64,000 bases of DNA from Brumimicrobium mesophilum (lineage in GTDB: Bacteria; Bacteroidota; Bacteroidia; Flavobacteriales_D; Crocinitomicaceae), in NCBI RefSeq assembly GCF_003025005.1, contig NZ_PVSS01000012.1:1-64000 (forward strand), given 5' to 3'. Below are positions 42,206 through 51,023 of this stretch, piece by piece (within the stretch, counting starts at the first letter, position 1; each line of letters starts with the position of its first letter). The position numbers and the translations under genes are program-made. Under the pieces are notes generated by a model. The model did no database searches and was not told the DNA's origin. It saw only the letters and a program-made list of their open reading frames with translations.

Positions 42206-43027
42206 TTGAAAAATGCCATTTTCATACTAAGTTTCATTATTGGCACATTAGTGCTTGCTCAAGATTCTGATTCGACTAATTTTCAAAAACAACAGTATTA
42301 CGATTTAGTGAATTATGTACCGATAAATCTAAAACCTGACTCAATTCATGATCTAGAGAGTAAATTGCCTTATTCCACGTTAAATTCAATAGGAGTGATC
42401 CAAGCTTATAGTGGATATAGAGAGGAGCTTGAATTATCCGAACATGACAGGCAATGGTTGGACAAACGAATTAGTCAAATTGCAACAGCTCTCTATCAAG
42501 AGGGAAAAAGAATTTTAATTAGCCCAGTTGGAGGTTATTCTGGTTGTCCAGATGAAATGATAGATACACTTTACTTAAATAATATAAAGATTATTGATTT
42601 AAAATTCTGCCACACGTGTACTGACGCCTCCAGAATCTCAAGATTTATCAAGATATTTAACGATAGGATGTATACGTTGATGAATATTGAGCCCCCTGAT
42701 AGAAAAACAATATTGTTCTTTGGCAATTATCAAGGACGGAATAAGGACCGTTTTAAAATGAAATTGATTTTAAATGAGGACAGAACATTCCAATTTTCAG
42801 CAAACAAACGAAAGAGTTCATTTTTTTCAGAAGGGTTATGGAATAACAAAAATGATACGCTGATGTTAATATCTCGAAATCTGTCTGAAAATGAGAAGAT
42901 AAATTTTGCATTGGCTAATAAAAGTTGGCTAAAATTTAATGATTTGAAGTTCCTTTTGGTAAAAGGTAGGTTGATTGAATTGAATGGCGGAAGTTGGAAA
43001 TTAAGACAAACCTATATCGCGCTTTAG
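42206..43027 (+). CDS. Exported protein of unknown function
   Basis: A 273-residue protein with a signal peptide (KNAIFILSFIIGTLVLAQ). The start is TTG at 42206; there is no in-frame ATG before the signal peptide ends. I do not recognise the family. The centre has several Cys (GGYSGCPDEM and KFCHTCTDAS), which may pair after export; the C-terminal third (GNYQGRNKDRFKMKLIL, then W-containing strands) looks like a small lipocalin-type beta barrel. It is accessory DNA between mutY and ssb. Confidence 0.65.
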   Translation: MKNAIFILSFIIGTLVLAQDSDSTNFQKQQYYDLVNYVPINLKPDSIHDLESKLPYSTLNSIGVIQAYSGYREELELSEHDRQWLDKRISQIATALYQEGKRILISPVGGYSGCPDEMIDTLYLNNIKIIDLKFCHTCTDASRISRFIKIFNDRMYTLMNIEPPDRKTILFFGNYQGRNKDRFKMKLILNEDRTFQFSANKRKSSFFSEGLWNNKNDTLMLISRNLSENEKINFALANKSWLKFNDLKFLLVKGRLIELNGGSWKLRQTYIAL

Positions 43028-43219
43028 GTTGAATGTAATTCATTAAAATACCTCATTATTTTTAGATGTAAAAATTTAGATTCAATTTTAGGGGCTATTG
43101 AACTATCTTTCCAATTTACAAATCCACAATAAATAAAGCGTTCCATTGCAATTCAACCCTAATTTATACATTATTAAATTTTTACGAATATTGTATGTAT
43201 ATTTAAGTGAATATTTTTT

Positions 43220-43227
43220 TACTTTTG
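43220..43227 (+). promoter_or_regulatory. -7 promoter element of ssb
   Basis: TACTTTTG matches TAnnTTTG, only four bases before the ATG at 43232, predicting a leaderless or nearly leaderless message. Confidence 0.5.
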
Positions 43228-43231
43228 CATT

Positions 43232-43684
43232 ATGGCAGGAAGCGTAAACAAAGTTATATTAATTGGTAATTTAGGGAAAGATCCCGAGATTAGAACTTTA
43301 GAAAATGGGACGAAATTAGCTCGTTTTCCTATGGCTACATCCGAAAGTTATAATGATAGAACAACTGGTGAGCGTGTGAATATTACGGATTGGCACAATA
43401 TCGTAGTTTGGAGAGGCCTTGCCGAAGTTGTAGAAAAGTATGTAACGAAAGGTCAAAAAGTTTATGTTGAAGGGAAGTTGAAAACCCGATCGTGGCAAGA
43501 TGAAGCCGGTGCTACAAAATATACTACAGAAGTTGTTGCAGATAATATGACAATGTTGTCAGGTAAAAATGAAAATGCAAACAGTCCAAGCCAACCTGAT
43601 TTCAATACTGGAAATACACCAGAAAAACCTAAGCCGATGAGCGGAGGATTGTCTGAAGATGATGATGACGATTTACCATTTTAA
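43232..43684 (+). CDS. ssb: Single-stranded DNA-binding protein
   Basis: A 150-residue SSB. The OB-fold domain (1-105) begins VNKVILIGNLGKDPEIRT and includes WHNIVVWRGLAEVVEKYV and the KVYVEGKLKTRSW strand. A Pro/Asn-rich linker leads to the acidic tip DDDDDLPF, which docks repair and replication proteins. It starts the conserved ssb-gldE-gldD run, with 12 bases to gldE. Confidence 0.97.
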   Translation: MAGSVNKVILIGNLGKDPEIRTLENGTKLARFPMATSESYNDRTTGERVNITDWHNIVVWRGLAEVVEKYVTKGQKVYVEGKLKTRSWQDEAGATKYTTEVVADNMTMLSGKNENANSPSQPDFNTGNTPEKPKPMSGGLSEDDDDDLPF

Positions 43685-43696
43685 AGCATAAGTTTA

Positions 43697-45031
43697 ATGG
43701 ACGATACAGACCCCTTCAGTTTTATTCTACTTTCTATTTCCTCATCCGACTTTGGGGTGAATTTTTGGATTTCAATATTAGTTCTTATTTTATTGTTGGC
43801 CGCATCAGCATTGGTCTCTGGTTCAGAGGTTGCTTTCTTTTCTTTGTCGCCAGAAGACAAAGAAGGGATTCGAGAGTCGAATATTCCAAGTTCTGAAACC
43901 TCATTAAGATTGTTGAATAATCCCAGAGAATTGTTGGCCACTATATTGATCGTGAATAATTTCGTGAATGTTGCTATCGTTATTATAGCGAGTTATATAT
44001 TTGCTCAAATTTATCCTGTTAACCCTGATTTTGTAGGTGTTGATTATCTGAGGACTACAATTGAAATTGGGGGAATTACATTTGTATTGTTGTTGATTGG
44101 AGAAGTAATTCCTAAAGTTTATGCCAACAAGAATAGTTTGCAACTTGTGAAATTGATGTCGTCTCCTTTGAATACATTAGGTAAAATACCACCTTTTTCT
44201 TGGTTACGAATTTTCCTAGTGAATGGAACAGATGTTATTTTAAAATATGCACGAAAGCGTCAAATTGATGTTTCAACTGATGATTTAGAGAACGCAATAG
44301 CTTTAACACGTGAGGAACATACGACAGCAGATGAACACCGAATTTTAGAAGGAATTGTGAATTTTGGAAATACTGATGTGCGCCAAGTTATGCGCTCTAG
44401 GGTTGACACGATTGCGGTCAATGAAGAGAATTCTTACGAACAACTGATGCAGGTGATTCTTAATTCAGGATACTCTAGGATTCCAGTTTTTAGAGGAACT
44501 TTTGATAATGTTACAGGAATTCTATTCGTTAAAGATTTGTTGAAGCACTTGAATGCACCTTCTGATTTTGCATGGAATCAAATTATTCGTCAACCGTTTT
44601 TTGTTCCAGAGAATAAAAAGATTGATGATTTGCTAAAAGAATTTCAGGAGAAGAAGATGCATATGGCTGTTGTAGTTGATGAGTATGGAGGTTCTTCAGG
44701 AGTAGTAACCTTAGAAGATGTGCTTGAGGAAATAATTGGTGAAATTACTGATGAATTTGATGATGAAGATATTGTTTACACCAAAATAGACGAATCAACT
44801 TATCTTTTTGAAGGTAAAACTTCGTTGGTAGATATGTATAAAGTTTTGGAAATTGATGGTAAAGCTTTTGAAGAAGAAAAAGGTGAATCGGATTCAATTA
44901 GTGGTTTTCTAGTTGAACAATCTGGTAGAATTTTGAATAACAACGAAAAATATATTTTTGAAAACTTCAAATTTGTAGTTGAATCTTCCGATAAGAAAAG
45001 GGTGAAGATGGTTAAAATCATTAAATTGTAA
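43697..45031 (+). CDS. gldE: Gliding motility-associated protein GldE (CNNM/CBS/CorC)
   Basis: A 444-residue membrane protein with a CNNM/DUF21 domain of about four helices (about 20-190), a tandem CBS pair (about 205-345, from VMRSRVDTIAV to VVTLEDVLEEIIGEITDEFDDE, quoted in part) and a CorC/HlyC domain at the C-terminus. Such proteins are linked to divalent-cation transport; in Flavobacterium johnsoniae gldE lies next to gldD and extra copies rescue a gldB-type defect. Six bases separate it from gldD, so the two are cotranscribed. Confidence 0.9.
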   Translation: MDDTDPFSFILLSISSSDFGVNFWISILVLILLLAASALVSGSEVAFFSLSPEDKEGIRESNIPSSETSLRLLNNPRELLATILIVNNFVNVAIVIIASYIFAQIYPVNPDFVGVDYLRTTIEIGGITFVLLLIGEVIPKVYANKNSLQLVKLMSSPLNTLGKIPPFSWLRIFLVNGTDVILKYARKRQIDVSTDDLENAIALTREEHTTADEHRILEGIVNFGNTDVRQVMRSRVDTIAVNEENSYEQLMQVILNSGYSRIPVFRGTFDNVTGILFVKDLLKHLNAPSDFAWNQIIRQPFFVPENKKIDDLLKEFQEKKMHMAVVVDEYGGSSGVVTLEDVLEEIIGEITDEFDDEDIVYTKIDESTYLFEGKTSLVDMYKVLEIDGKAFEEEKGESDSISGFLVEQSGRILNNNEKYIFENFKFVVESSDKKRVKMVKIIKL

Positions 45032-45037
45032 AGTGGT

Positions 45038-45604
45038 ATGTTGAAGAATTTTGGTTTTGCTTTATTGGGGTTAATATTACTTGCTTCATGCAATGATCAA
45101 GAAACTTATGTTCCAAAACCTTCTACGTTCTTAGAATTGAATTTGCCAGAGCGTACCTATGAAAAGTACATTGACAGCTGTGGATACGCTTTCAATAAAC
45201 CAAGTTATTTTGAAGTAAAAGATGTTTCGGGTTCTACTTGCAACAGAGATATTGAATTGTCAACATTGAATGGTATGCTTCATTTAAGTAGATTAGATAT
45301 GGATACAAGTTTAAGCGCTTATGTGAATTACTCAATAGATAAGGTAGGTGAACATAAAGTTATGGCTACGGCAATTCTTGATACTTCTTTTATTAGAAAT
45401 GAAGCTAAAGTTTTTGGAACTTTGTTTGAATTACAAGGTAATGTTGCTTCTCCTTTTCAGTTTTATCTAACAGATAGTACTTCTCGTTTTTTAAGTGGAG
45501 TAGTGTACTTTAATTCACGACCTAATTATGATTCTATTCTTCCAACTTTGGAATTTGTAAAGCATGATCTTTATGAATTCATGAATACATTGGAGTGGGA
45601 TTAG
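45038..45604 (+). CDS. gldD: Gliding motility lipoprotein GldD
   Basis: A 188-residue lipoprotein (LLASC, C18). YVPKPSTFLELNLPERTY and the later GTLFELQGNVASPFQFYLTD match GldD, an essential component for gliding motility and type IX secretion in Flavobacterium. It sits in the outer part of the envelope. Adjacent to gldE, as in other Bacteroidota. Since other gld genes are elsewhere, gliding itself cannot be judged from this window. Confidence 0.93.
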   Translation: MLKNFGFALLGLILLASCNDQETYVPKPSTFLELNLPERTYEKYIDSCGYAFNKPSYFEVKDVSGSTCNRDIELSTLNGMLHLSRLDMDTSLSAYVNYSIDKVGEHKVMATAILDTSFIRNEAKVFGTLFELQGNVASPFQFYLTDSTSRFLSGVVYFNSRPNYDSILPTLEFVKHDLYEFMNTLEWD

Positions 45605-46110
45605 GGATTGCGATTTGCTAGCGCGCTAACCTTTTGCAGTCACCATCAAAATTATCAATTTCATTGAGATAAGCTTAAACTGAATTATCCGCACCCATCT
45701 CATAACTTACTTTCATCCTATGATTGCAAAACGAATGAATCTCATCTATATGAGGTACGACTTATCTTAGTGGGCCAATAATTTACTATATTTAATTCAT
45801 AGGTCCATTTTCGAAGTATTTTACCCTAAGCCCCGACGAATACGGAAATTTTACTGTAATTGATTGCATGTTGATAACATAGGGAAAGCGACTCTGGAAG
45901 CTCTTTCTTCTGCCAGAATCAATATAGCAATTCAATAAGGTAAATTGGAGGAGTAGGCGGAAATAGGCTCCCCCCAAAAAAAAGAAGCTAATCCACTAGA
46001 TTATTCTACTGTAAAACTTTTCTACTCTCATAAATGTCTTTTTTTATACAAAAAAAGAGGAAGGTTTCCCTTCCTCTTTAAAATTCGAATGTTGAATTAG
46101 TTCGAAAATT
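45605..46110. other. Intergenic region, no gene supported
   Basis: 506 bases between convergent gldD and sppA. A short perfect palindrome TAGCGCGCTA lies at 45619-45628; the rest shows only brief, unconvincing reading frames. The sppA terminator is at its right end. Confidence 0.6.
46050..46079 (-). terminator. Terminator of sppA
   Basis: AAAGAGGAAGG (46054-46064) and CCTTCCTCTTT (46069-46079) form a perfect 11-bp stem with a four-base loop; on the minus strand it is followed by a U run. Confidence 0.9.
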
Positions 46111-47889
46111 CTACCAAATGATTTCATAAGGCAATCTCGCCTGGATACCTGACATCTGTTCAATTTGTTTAATGCGTGAATACATTTCAGTCAACTCCTC
46201 GGGGATTACGGTTGTGTTAGTTGTATTTCCGTTTTCTCCCTCAAAGGATTCAAGTAATTCTATCCATGCTTCTGTTTCAACTTTAGGATAATAGCGAACT
46301 AATGGTTCTTTTATGCCAGCCTCCTTTGCAGCGTAGGCAATGGCGTCTTTAATTCCGCCAATTGTATCAATTAATCCAACACGTAGAGCATCTTTTCCTG
46401 TCCAAACACGACCTCTTGCAACAGTATTTACTTGTTCAACAGTCATGCCTCTTCCTTCGGCTACTACATTTAGGAATGAAGAGTAAATGTGATCCACTTC
46501 GTTTTGAACTAAACTTCTTTCTTTATCTGTTAGCTTTTGGTTTGTACTTAAAACCGCATGTTTATTTGTGCTCACTCTATCAAATGATAATCCCAATTTG
46601 TTTTCCAGCATTTTCCCAGTGAAAGGAATTACACCAAAAACACCTATTGAACCGGTAATTGTTGTCTCTTCTGCGAATATTTTACTTGCTGGAGCTGCAA
46701 TGTAATAACCTCCTGATGCAGCAACGTCTCCCATAGAAACAATTACTTTTTTCTTTTCATTGGCCAATTTTACTTCTCTCCAAATTTCATCACTTGCTAA
46801 AGCACTTCCTCCAGGAGAATTGATTCTGAAAACGATTGTTTTAATATCATCATCTTTTCTAGCGTCTTTAAGAAGTTTAGTGATATTTTTACTTGCCAAG
46901 CCTTCACCTTCAACAATTACAGCTCCTTCAGCAATAATTACTGCAACATTTGCTTTTTTTACATGTGCCATGTTTTGATTGTCTTCGAATTTCTTTTGAG
47001 CATATTTTTCAAAACTTTTCAAGATGAGGTCTTCCGTTTTTTCTACTTTAATTTTATCTGCTATAAGTTGAATCACTTCATCTCTGTATTTTAAACCATC
47101 AAGCAGTTTGTATTCTACTGCGTGTTCAACTCTTCTAACCAGGCTGCTGTCTGCAATTCTTTCTAATTCAGTCATCGAAATTTTTCTGTCATTACTAATA
47201 TTTGTTTTAACTGCCAACCAAATATTGTCGAGGTAAGTTTGTAATTGTAATCTGCTAGAATCGCTCATCTCAGTTAAGAAATAAGGTTCAACAGCGCTTT
47301 TAAAGTCGTTGTTTGAACCTCTGATTACTTGCATTTCTAAATCAAGTTTATCAAACATTCCTTTGTAGAACATTAATTCTGCTCCTAAACCTAAGAATTC
47401 AAACATTGTGGAGTGAAAACCATAATTTTCACTTGCTGCCGATGCTATGTAATATTGTTTTAAACTTACAACTTCTCCACTGTGATAAGCTACAACAAAT
47501 TTACCAGATTCTTTTTCAAATCTTTTGATTGCATTTCTTATTTCGGTTGCTGCGCTATAACCACAGTTTGCGCCGTTCAACTCAATAAAGACTCCTTTTA
47601 TTCTATCGTCCTTGGCAGCTTTTTCAAATCCAAATATTAAATCTGCCAAACCTGTTTTATTGACGATACCAAAACTAGAATAACTAAGGTCATTTTTGCT
47701 AATTTCTCCAATTTGTCCATTTAGTTGAAGATGTAGGATTGTTTTGTCTTCAACTGTATAAACAGGTTTGCTATTCATTAATGAGCCAATTGCTCCCATA
47801 AAAAGCACAGTTATTAACACCAGAATAAGGATTCCAGATATTAAACTTGGCCAGAATATGCGCCAGAATGAAACTTTTTTGTTTGTCAT
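46111..47889 (-). CDS. sppA: Signal peptide peptidase SppA, 67K type
   Basis: A 592-residue tandem-domain SppA, a membrane-bound serine protease that degrades cleaved signal peptides. One N-terminal membrane helix (about 8-32) is followed by two crotonase-fold repeats. The nucleophile Ser lies in GDVAASGGYYIA of the second repeat; the general-base Lys is expected in the first repeat near SLKQYYIASAA. FRINSPGGSALAS is a conserved oxyanion motif. A 20-bp dyad lies in the divergent region to folK. Its own terminator follows. Confidence 0.93.
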   Translation of the reverse strand: MTNKKVSFWRIFWPSLISGILILVLITVLFMGAIGSLMNSKPVYTVEDKTILHLQLNGQIGEISKNDLSYSSFGIVNKTGLADLIFGFEKAAKDDRIKGVFIELNGANCGYSAATEIRNAIKRFEKESGKFVVAYHSGEVVSLKQYYIASAASENYGFHSTMFEFLGLGAELMFYKGMFDKLDLEMQVIRGSNNDFKSAVEPYFLTEMSDSSRLQLQTYLDNIWLAVKTNISNDRKISMTELERIADSSLVRRVEHAVEYKLLDGLKYRDEVIQLIADKIKVEKTEDLILKSFEKYAQKKFEDNQNMAHVKKANVAVIIAEGAVIVEGEGLASKNITKLLKDARKDDDIKTIVFRINSPGGSALASDEIWREVKLANEKKKVIVSMGDVAASGGYYIAAPASKIFAEETTITGSIGVFGVIPFTGKMLENKLGLSFDRVSTNKHAVLSTNQKLTDKERSLVQNEVDHIYSSFLNVVAEGRGMTVEQVNTVARGRVWTGKDALRVGLIDTIGGIKDAIAYAAKEAGIKEPLVRYYPKVETEAWIELLESFEGENGNTTNTTVIPEELTEMYSRIKQIEQMSGIQARLPYEIIW

Positions 47890-47930
47890 AATTTACTTTT
47901 ATTTGTAATATAATTTATTGCGTTGAACAT

Positions 47931-47950
47931 TTGTACTTTACAAAGTACAA
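47931..47950. promoter_or_regulatory. Operator-like dyad between sppA and folK
   Basis: TTGTACTTT and AAAGTACAA flank a two-base centre (AC), giving a perfect 9+2+9 dyad. It lies 42 bases before the sppA ATG and 67 before the folK ATG. On the minus strand it contains TACTTTG, close to a -7 element. Confidence 0.55.
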
Positions 47951-48017
47951 AAAATGATATTCAATTTCCAAATCAAAAGGTATAAGTGGAATGGTTTTGA
48001 TTTGGTAGGTTAAGAAA

Positions 48018-48530
48018 ATGAGTAAAATGGTAAAAGAGAATATTGTTGTTTTAAGTATTGGGAGTAATATAGGTGATAGAAAAAACAATTTAAGAGAAGC
48101 TATTTTAGAGTTAGAAAGGGTTTTCGATTGTAATGTTAAATCTTCATCAATATATCAAACTGAACCATGGGGTTTTGATTCAAATAATTTGTTTTTGAAT
48201 TGTTGTGTTTCCTTTAGCACTAATTTGGCTCCTCATAGGGTTTTAGAATTAACGCAATTGATTGAATTGAAACTAGGAAGAGTTAAAAAAAGTAAAAATA
48301 ATTTTTACGAATCACGGGTTATTGATCTTGATATTTTATATTATAATGATCTGATTTTAGATACTGAAAGACTGAAAATTCCTCATCCGTTAATTTACGA
48401 TAGGTTGTTTGTTGTCAAGCCTTTAGCTGAGTTATTACCTGTCTTTATTGATCCTTTAAAGGGTGTAACCACAAAGCATTTACTTATGATTTGTAACGTT
48501 GAAAATAAGGTCGTATTGTATGAGGATTAA
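48018..48530 (+). CDS. folK: HPPK (6-hydroxymethyl-7,8-dihydropterin pyrophosphokinase)
   Basis: A 170-residue HPPK, which transfers pyrophosphate to hydroxymethyl-dihydropterin in folate synthesis. LSIGSNIGDRKNNL begins the fold; SSIYQTEPWGF binds pterin; ESRVIDLDILYYND holds the Mg ligands; IPHPLIYDRLFVVKPLAEL is the final signature. An alternative start three codons downstream (MVKEN) is possible. Neighbour of sppA, as in other Flavobacteriales. folC at the window end belongs to the same pathway but is far away. Confidence 0.95.
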   Translation: MSKMVKENIVVLSIGSNIGDRKNNLREAILELERVFDCNVKSSSIYQTEPWGFDSNNLFLNCCVSFSTNLAPHRVLELTQLIELKLGRVKKSKNNFYESRVIDLDILYYNDLILDTERLKIPHPLIYDRLFVVKPLAELLPVFIDPLKGVTTKHLLMICNVENKVVLYED

Positions 48531-48623
48531 ACATTAACATTAAAATTATTACTATAAACTACTTTTTTGTGGTGGAAATAATTATTATTATTGCAAACAA
48601 TTACAAGGAAAGAAATAAAAATT

Positions 48624-50333
48624 ATGATAATGAAGAAAAAAGGAATCAAAAGTATAGCATTTGTTGCTGCAGCTGGTTTAATGGCGACAAGCTGTGATAT
48701 AGTTAGAGATGTGGAATATACTGTTGTTCCCTCTCCGCTTGAAATGCACAATGATAGTGTTAAAGTGAGAATAGACGTTATGGTACCTGAAAAAGGGATT
48801 AAGAAAAACGCTTATGCTGAAATCGTTCCTATGTTGGGTGATAAACCACTTAAACCAGTAACTATTGTTGGAGAAAAAGCTACTGCCAATGGAGCAGTGA
48901 TTCCTTATAAGCCGGGAGGGAAAGTAGTCTATGAAGATATAGTTGCTTATACTCCAGATCTTGAGGTTTCTGAATTGAAATTGACAGGTGAAGTTTTCAA
49001 AAAAGGAAAAGCAAAAGGTTATATTGATGAAGGAAAGATTGCTGATGCAACTATTATCACTCCTTACTTGGTTGATAAAGATTTCCGCGTTATCATGGCA
49101 AAAGATGCATTCAAGAGAGTTACTCAAGAAAAGCAAATTGCTGAAATTAACTACTTAAAAGGTAGTCCAGTTGTTCGTTCTGGTGAAAAAGTTGATCAAG
49201 ACATGAAAGATCTTGAAGCATTCATGATTAGAGCACAGAAAAATCCAAAGATTAAAATTAATGCTATAAACATTACGGCATTTGCTTCTATCGAGGGTGA
49301 AGAAACTAAAAATAATACACTTTCAGAAAATCGTGCTAAGTCGGCAAAGGAAACGACTATGGAAATGGCAGCTAAGAAGAATGTAGCTAACGAAGCAGGT
49401 CAAAAAGACGCTAGTTATTCTACAGTTGGAAAAGGAGAGGATTTCGAAGGTTTCAAAAAAGCTTTAAAGGCATCTGAAATGGATGAAGGTGATAAAGACC
49501 GTATCTTAAGAATTCTTGAAATGCAACAAACTGCTTCTTCTCGTGAGCAAGCAATTCGTGATTTAAGTACATATTTATACTTAGACAAAAATATCTTCCC
49601 AGCACAACGTCGTTCTGAAATTGTTGTAGATTTCGATTTGACAGGATACACTGATGAAGAATTAACTGCACTTTCAAAATCTAACATCGATACAATGACT
49701 GTTGAAGAAGTTCTTTTTACAGCAACATTGACTGATGATATGAACGAAAAATTACGTTTATATAAAGAAGCTGAGCGTATGTTCCCTGAAGATTACCGTG
49801 GAGCAAACAACGTTGGTGGAGTTTACTACATGCAAAACAAAATGGCTGAAGCAAAAACTCAGTTTGAAAAAGCAAATGCTATTGAGGAGAATATTATCTC
49901 TAAAAATAACTTAGCTGCAATTGCTGGAGCTAAAGGTGAGCGTCAAAAAGCTAAAGATCTTTTAGGTGAAGCAAATGGAGCTGGTGATGAAGTATCTTAC
50001 AACAAAGGTATTTTAGCTATCCAAGATGGTAAATATGATGCTGCTGTTTCTAACTTCGGAAGTGAAGATACTTACAACAAAGCATTAGCTCAATTGTTAA
50101 ATAAAAACGATAGTGGTGCAAAAACTACAATCGAAAACTCTGAAGAGGCTAAAACTGCTAAAGGTTATTACTTGAAAGCAATCATCGCTTCTCGTCAAGA
50201 CAATATCGCAGAAGTAAACAAAAACTTAAGCGCTGCAATTGCTCAAGATTCTTCTCTTAAAGCTAAAGCTGCTAGAGACCGTGAGTTTATTGATTACCAT
50301 GAAAACGCAGCATTTATGGCTGTAGTTAAATAG
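48624..50333 (+). CDS. Lipoprotein with OmpA-like and TPR regions
   Basis: A 569-residue lipoprotein (MATSC, C24) starting at ATG 48624, or 48630 as an alternative. Residues about 25-190 are beta-rich. About 185-330 contains an OmpA-like segment (INITAFASIEGEETKNNTLSENRAKS, quoted in part: ITAFASIEGEE, LSENRAKSAK) that usually binds peptidoglycan. The C-terminal third has TPR-type helices (ANNVGGVYYMQNKMAEAKTQF and relatives). Codon use is strongly biased to A/T-ending optimal codons, suggesting high expression, and a terminator follows. A cell-wall-linked outer-membrane lipoprotein is the best guess. Its exact family is not recognised. Confidence 0.75.
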   Translation: MIMKKKGIKSIAFVAAAGLMATSCDIVRDVEYTVVPSPLEMHNDSVKVRIDVMVPEKGIKKNAYAEIVPMLGDKPLKPVTIVGEKATANGAVIPYKPGGKVVYEDIVAYTPDLEVSELKLTGEVFKKGKAKGYIDEGKIADATIITPYLVDKDFRVIMAKDAFKRVTQEKQIAEINYLKGSPVVRSGEKVDQDMKDLEAFMIRAQKNPKIKINAINITAFASIEGEETKNNTLSENRAKSAKETTMEMAAKKNVANEAGQKDASYSTVGKGEDFEGFKKALKASEMDEGDKDRILRILEMQQTASSREQAIRDLSTYLYLDKNIFPAQRRSEIVVDFDLTGYTDEELTALSKSNIDTMTVEEVLFTATLTDDMNEKLRLYKEAERMFPEDYRGANNVGGVYYMQNKMAEAKTQFEKANAIEENIISKNNLAAIAGAKGERQKAKDLLGEANGAGDEVSYNKGILAIQDGKYDAAVSNFGSEDTYNKALAQLLNKNDSGAKTTIENSEEAKTAKGYYLKAIIASRQDNIAEVNKNLSAAIAQDSSLKAKAARDREFIDYHENAAFMAVVK

Positions 50334-50354
50334 TAAAACGCAATATTTATTTTG

Positions 50355-50387
50355 AAAAAGGTTCATCGTAAGATGAGCCTTTTTTTT
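50355..50387 (+). terminator. Terminator of the OmpA/TPR lipoprotein gene
   Basis: A 13-bp stem (50355-50367 with 50372-50384) with one G-U pair and a GTAA loop, followed by T. Confidence 0.88.
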
Positions 50388-50719
50388 GTTTAGTACTTTT
50401 AGGTAGCTCAGTTTTTATATGTGGTATTGGATAATCAAATAGTTTATGAACGGTTTCAGGATTACCTAATATGCTTAACTGACATTAAGTTGTACTGATG
50501 ATTCATTTTTTTCAAAATTTCAATTTTGAATTTAGACTGATTACTACTTAGAATGAAGTAGTCATAATTCATTTAAATGCCTATCATCTTCATTATCCCT
50601 AAAGTTTTTCGGAATGGTCATATTTATTTAATATGTTTTTTTACAGGAAAAATAAATTCTGATGAGTAGTCGTTTGTCCATTGTTACTAGTGGCTTACAA
50701 ATTTTAGTCATAGATGGAC

Positions 50720-50800
50720 TATATTTTTATAGGTTCGGACTTTGGTCTTGGTAAATAACATGGCGCTCCTTTGGAGCTAGTCAATCTATTTAGGGGTAAA
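50720..50800. repeat. Possible dispersed repeat with GCTCC/GGAGC hairpin
   Basis: CTATATTTTTATAGG (from about 50719) followed by GCTCC-TTT-GGAGC (50765-50777) resembles the family of Bacteroidota repeats that couple a TTTATAGA word to a GCTCC...GGAGC hairpin. Only one copy is in this window. Confidence 0.35.
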
Positions 50801-51023
50801 GTTACCGTTTGGCATTTTTATTTATTAACTTAATAAGTAAATTTGAAAAACAAGATTTATCTTGATCTCTTGTTAATCATCAGTTTTAAGATATTAAATG
50901 GGAAGTGCTTTTGTTTTTGGAAGGTTCAAAGCACAATTTATGAAGTATTGAATCAAATTATACTTAGTACCTGAATTTGAGTTTGAAGGATTTAGAAATT
51001 TGTTCAAATAGGGTAGGACAGCA

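Larger units (their letters stand above)
50334..51023. other. Intergenic region with a terminator and a hairpin repeat
   Basis: 690 bases without a supported gene between convergent genes. It holds the terminator at 50355-50387 and a GCTCC/GGAGC hairpin within a possible dispersed repeat at about 50720-50800. Confidence 0.6.

Noticed and set aside
45792-45977. 61-codon minus-strand reading frame between gldD and sppA
   Set aside because: No signal peptide, motif or promoter; composition like non-coding sequence; it lies in a gap between convergent genes.
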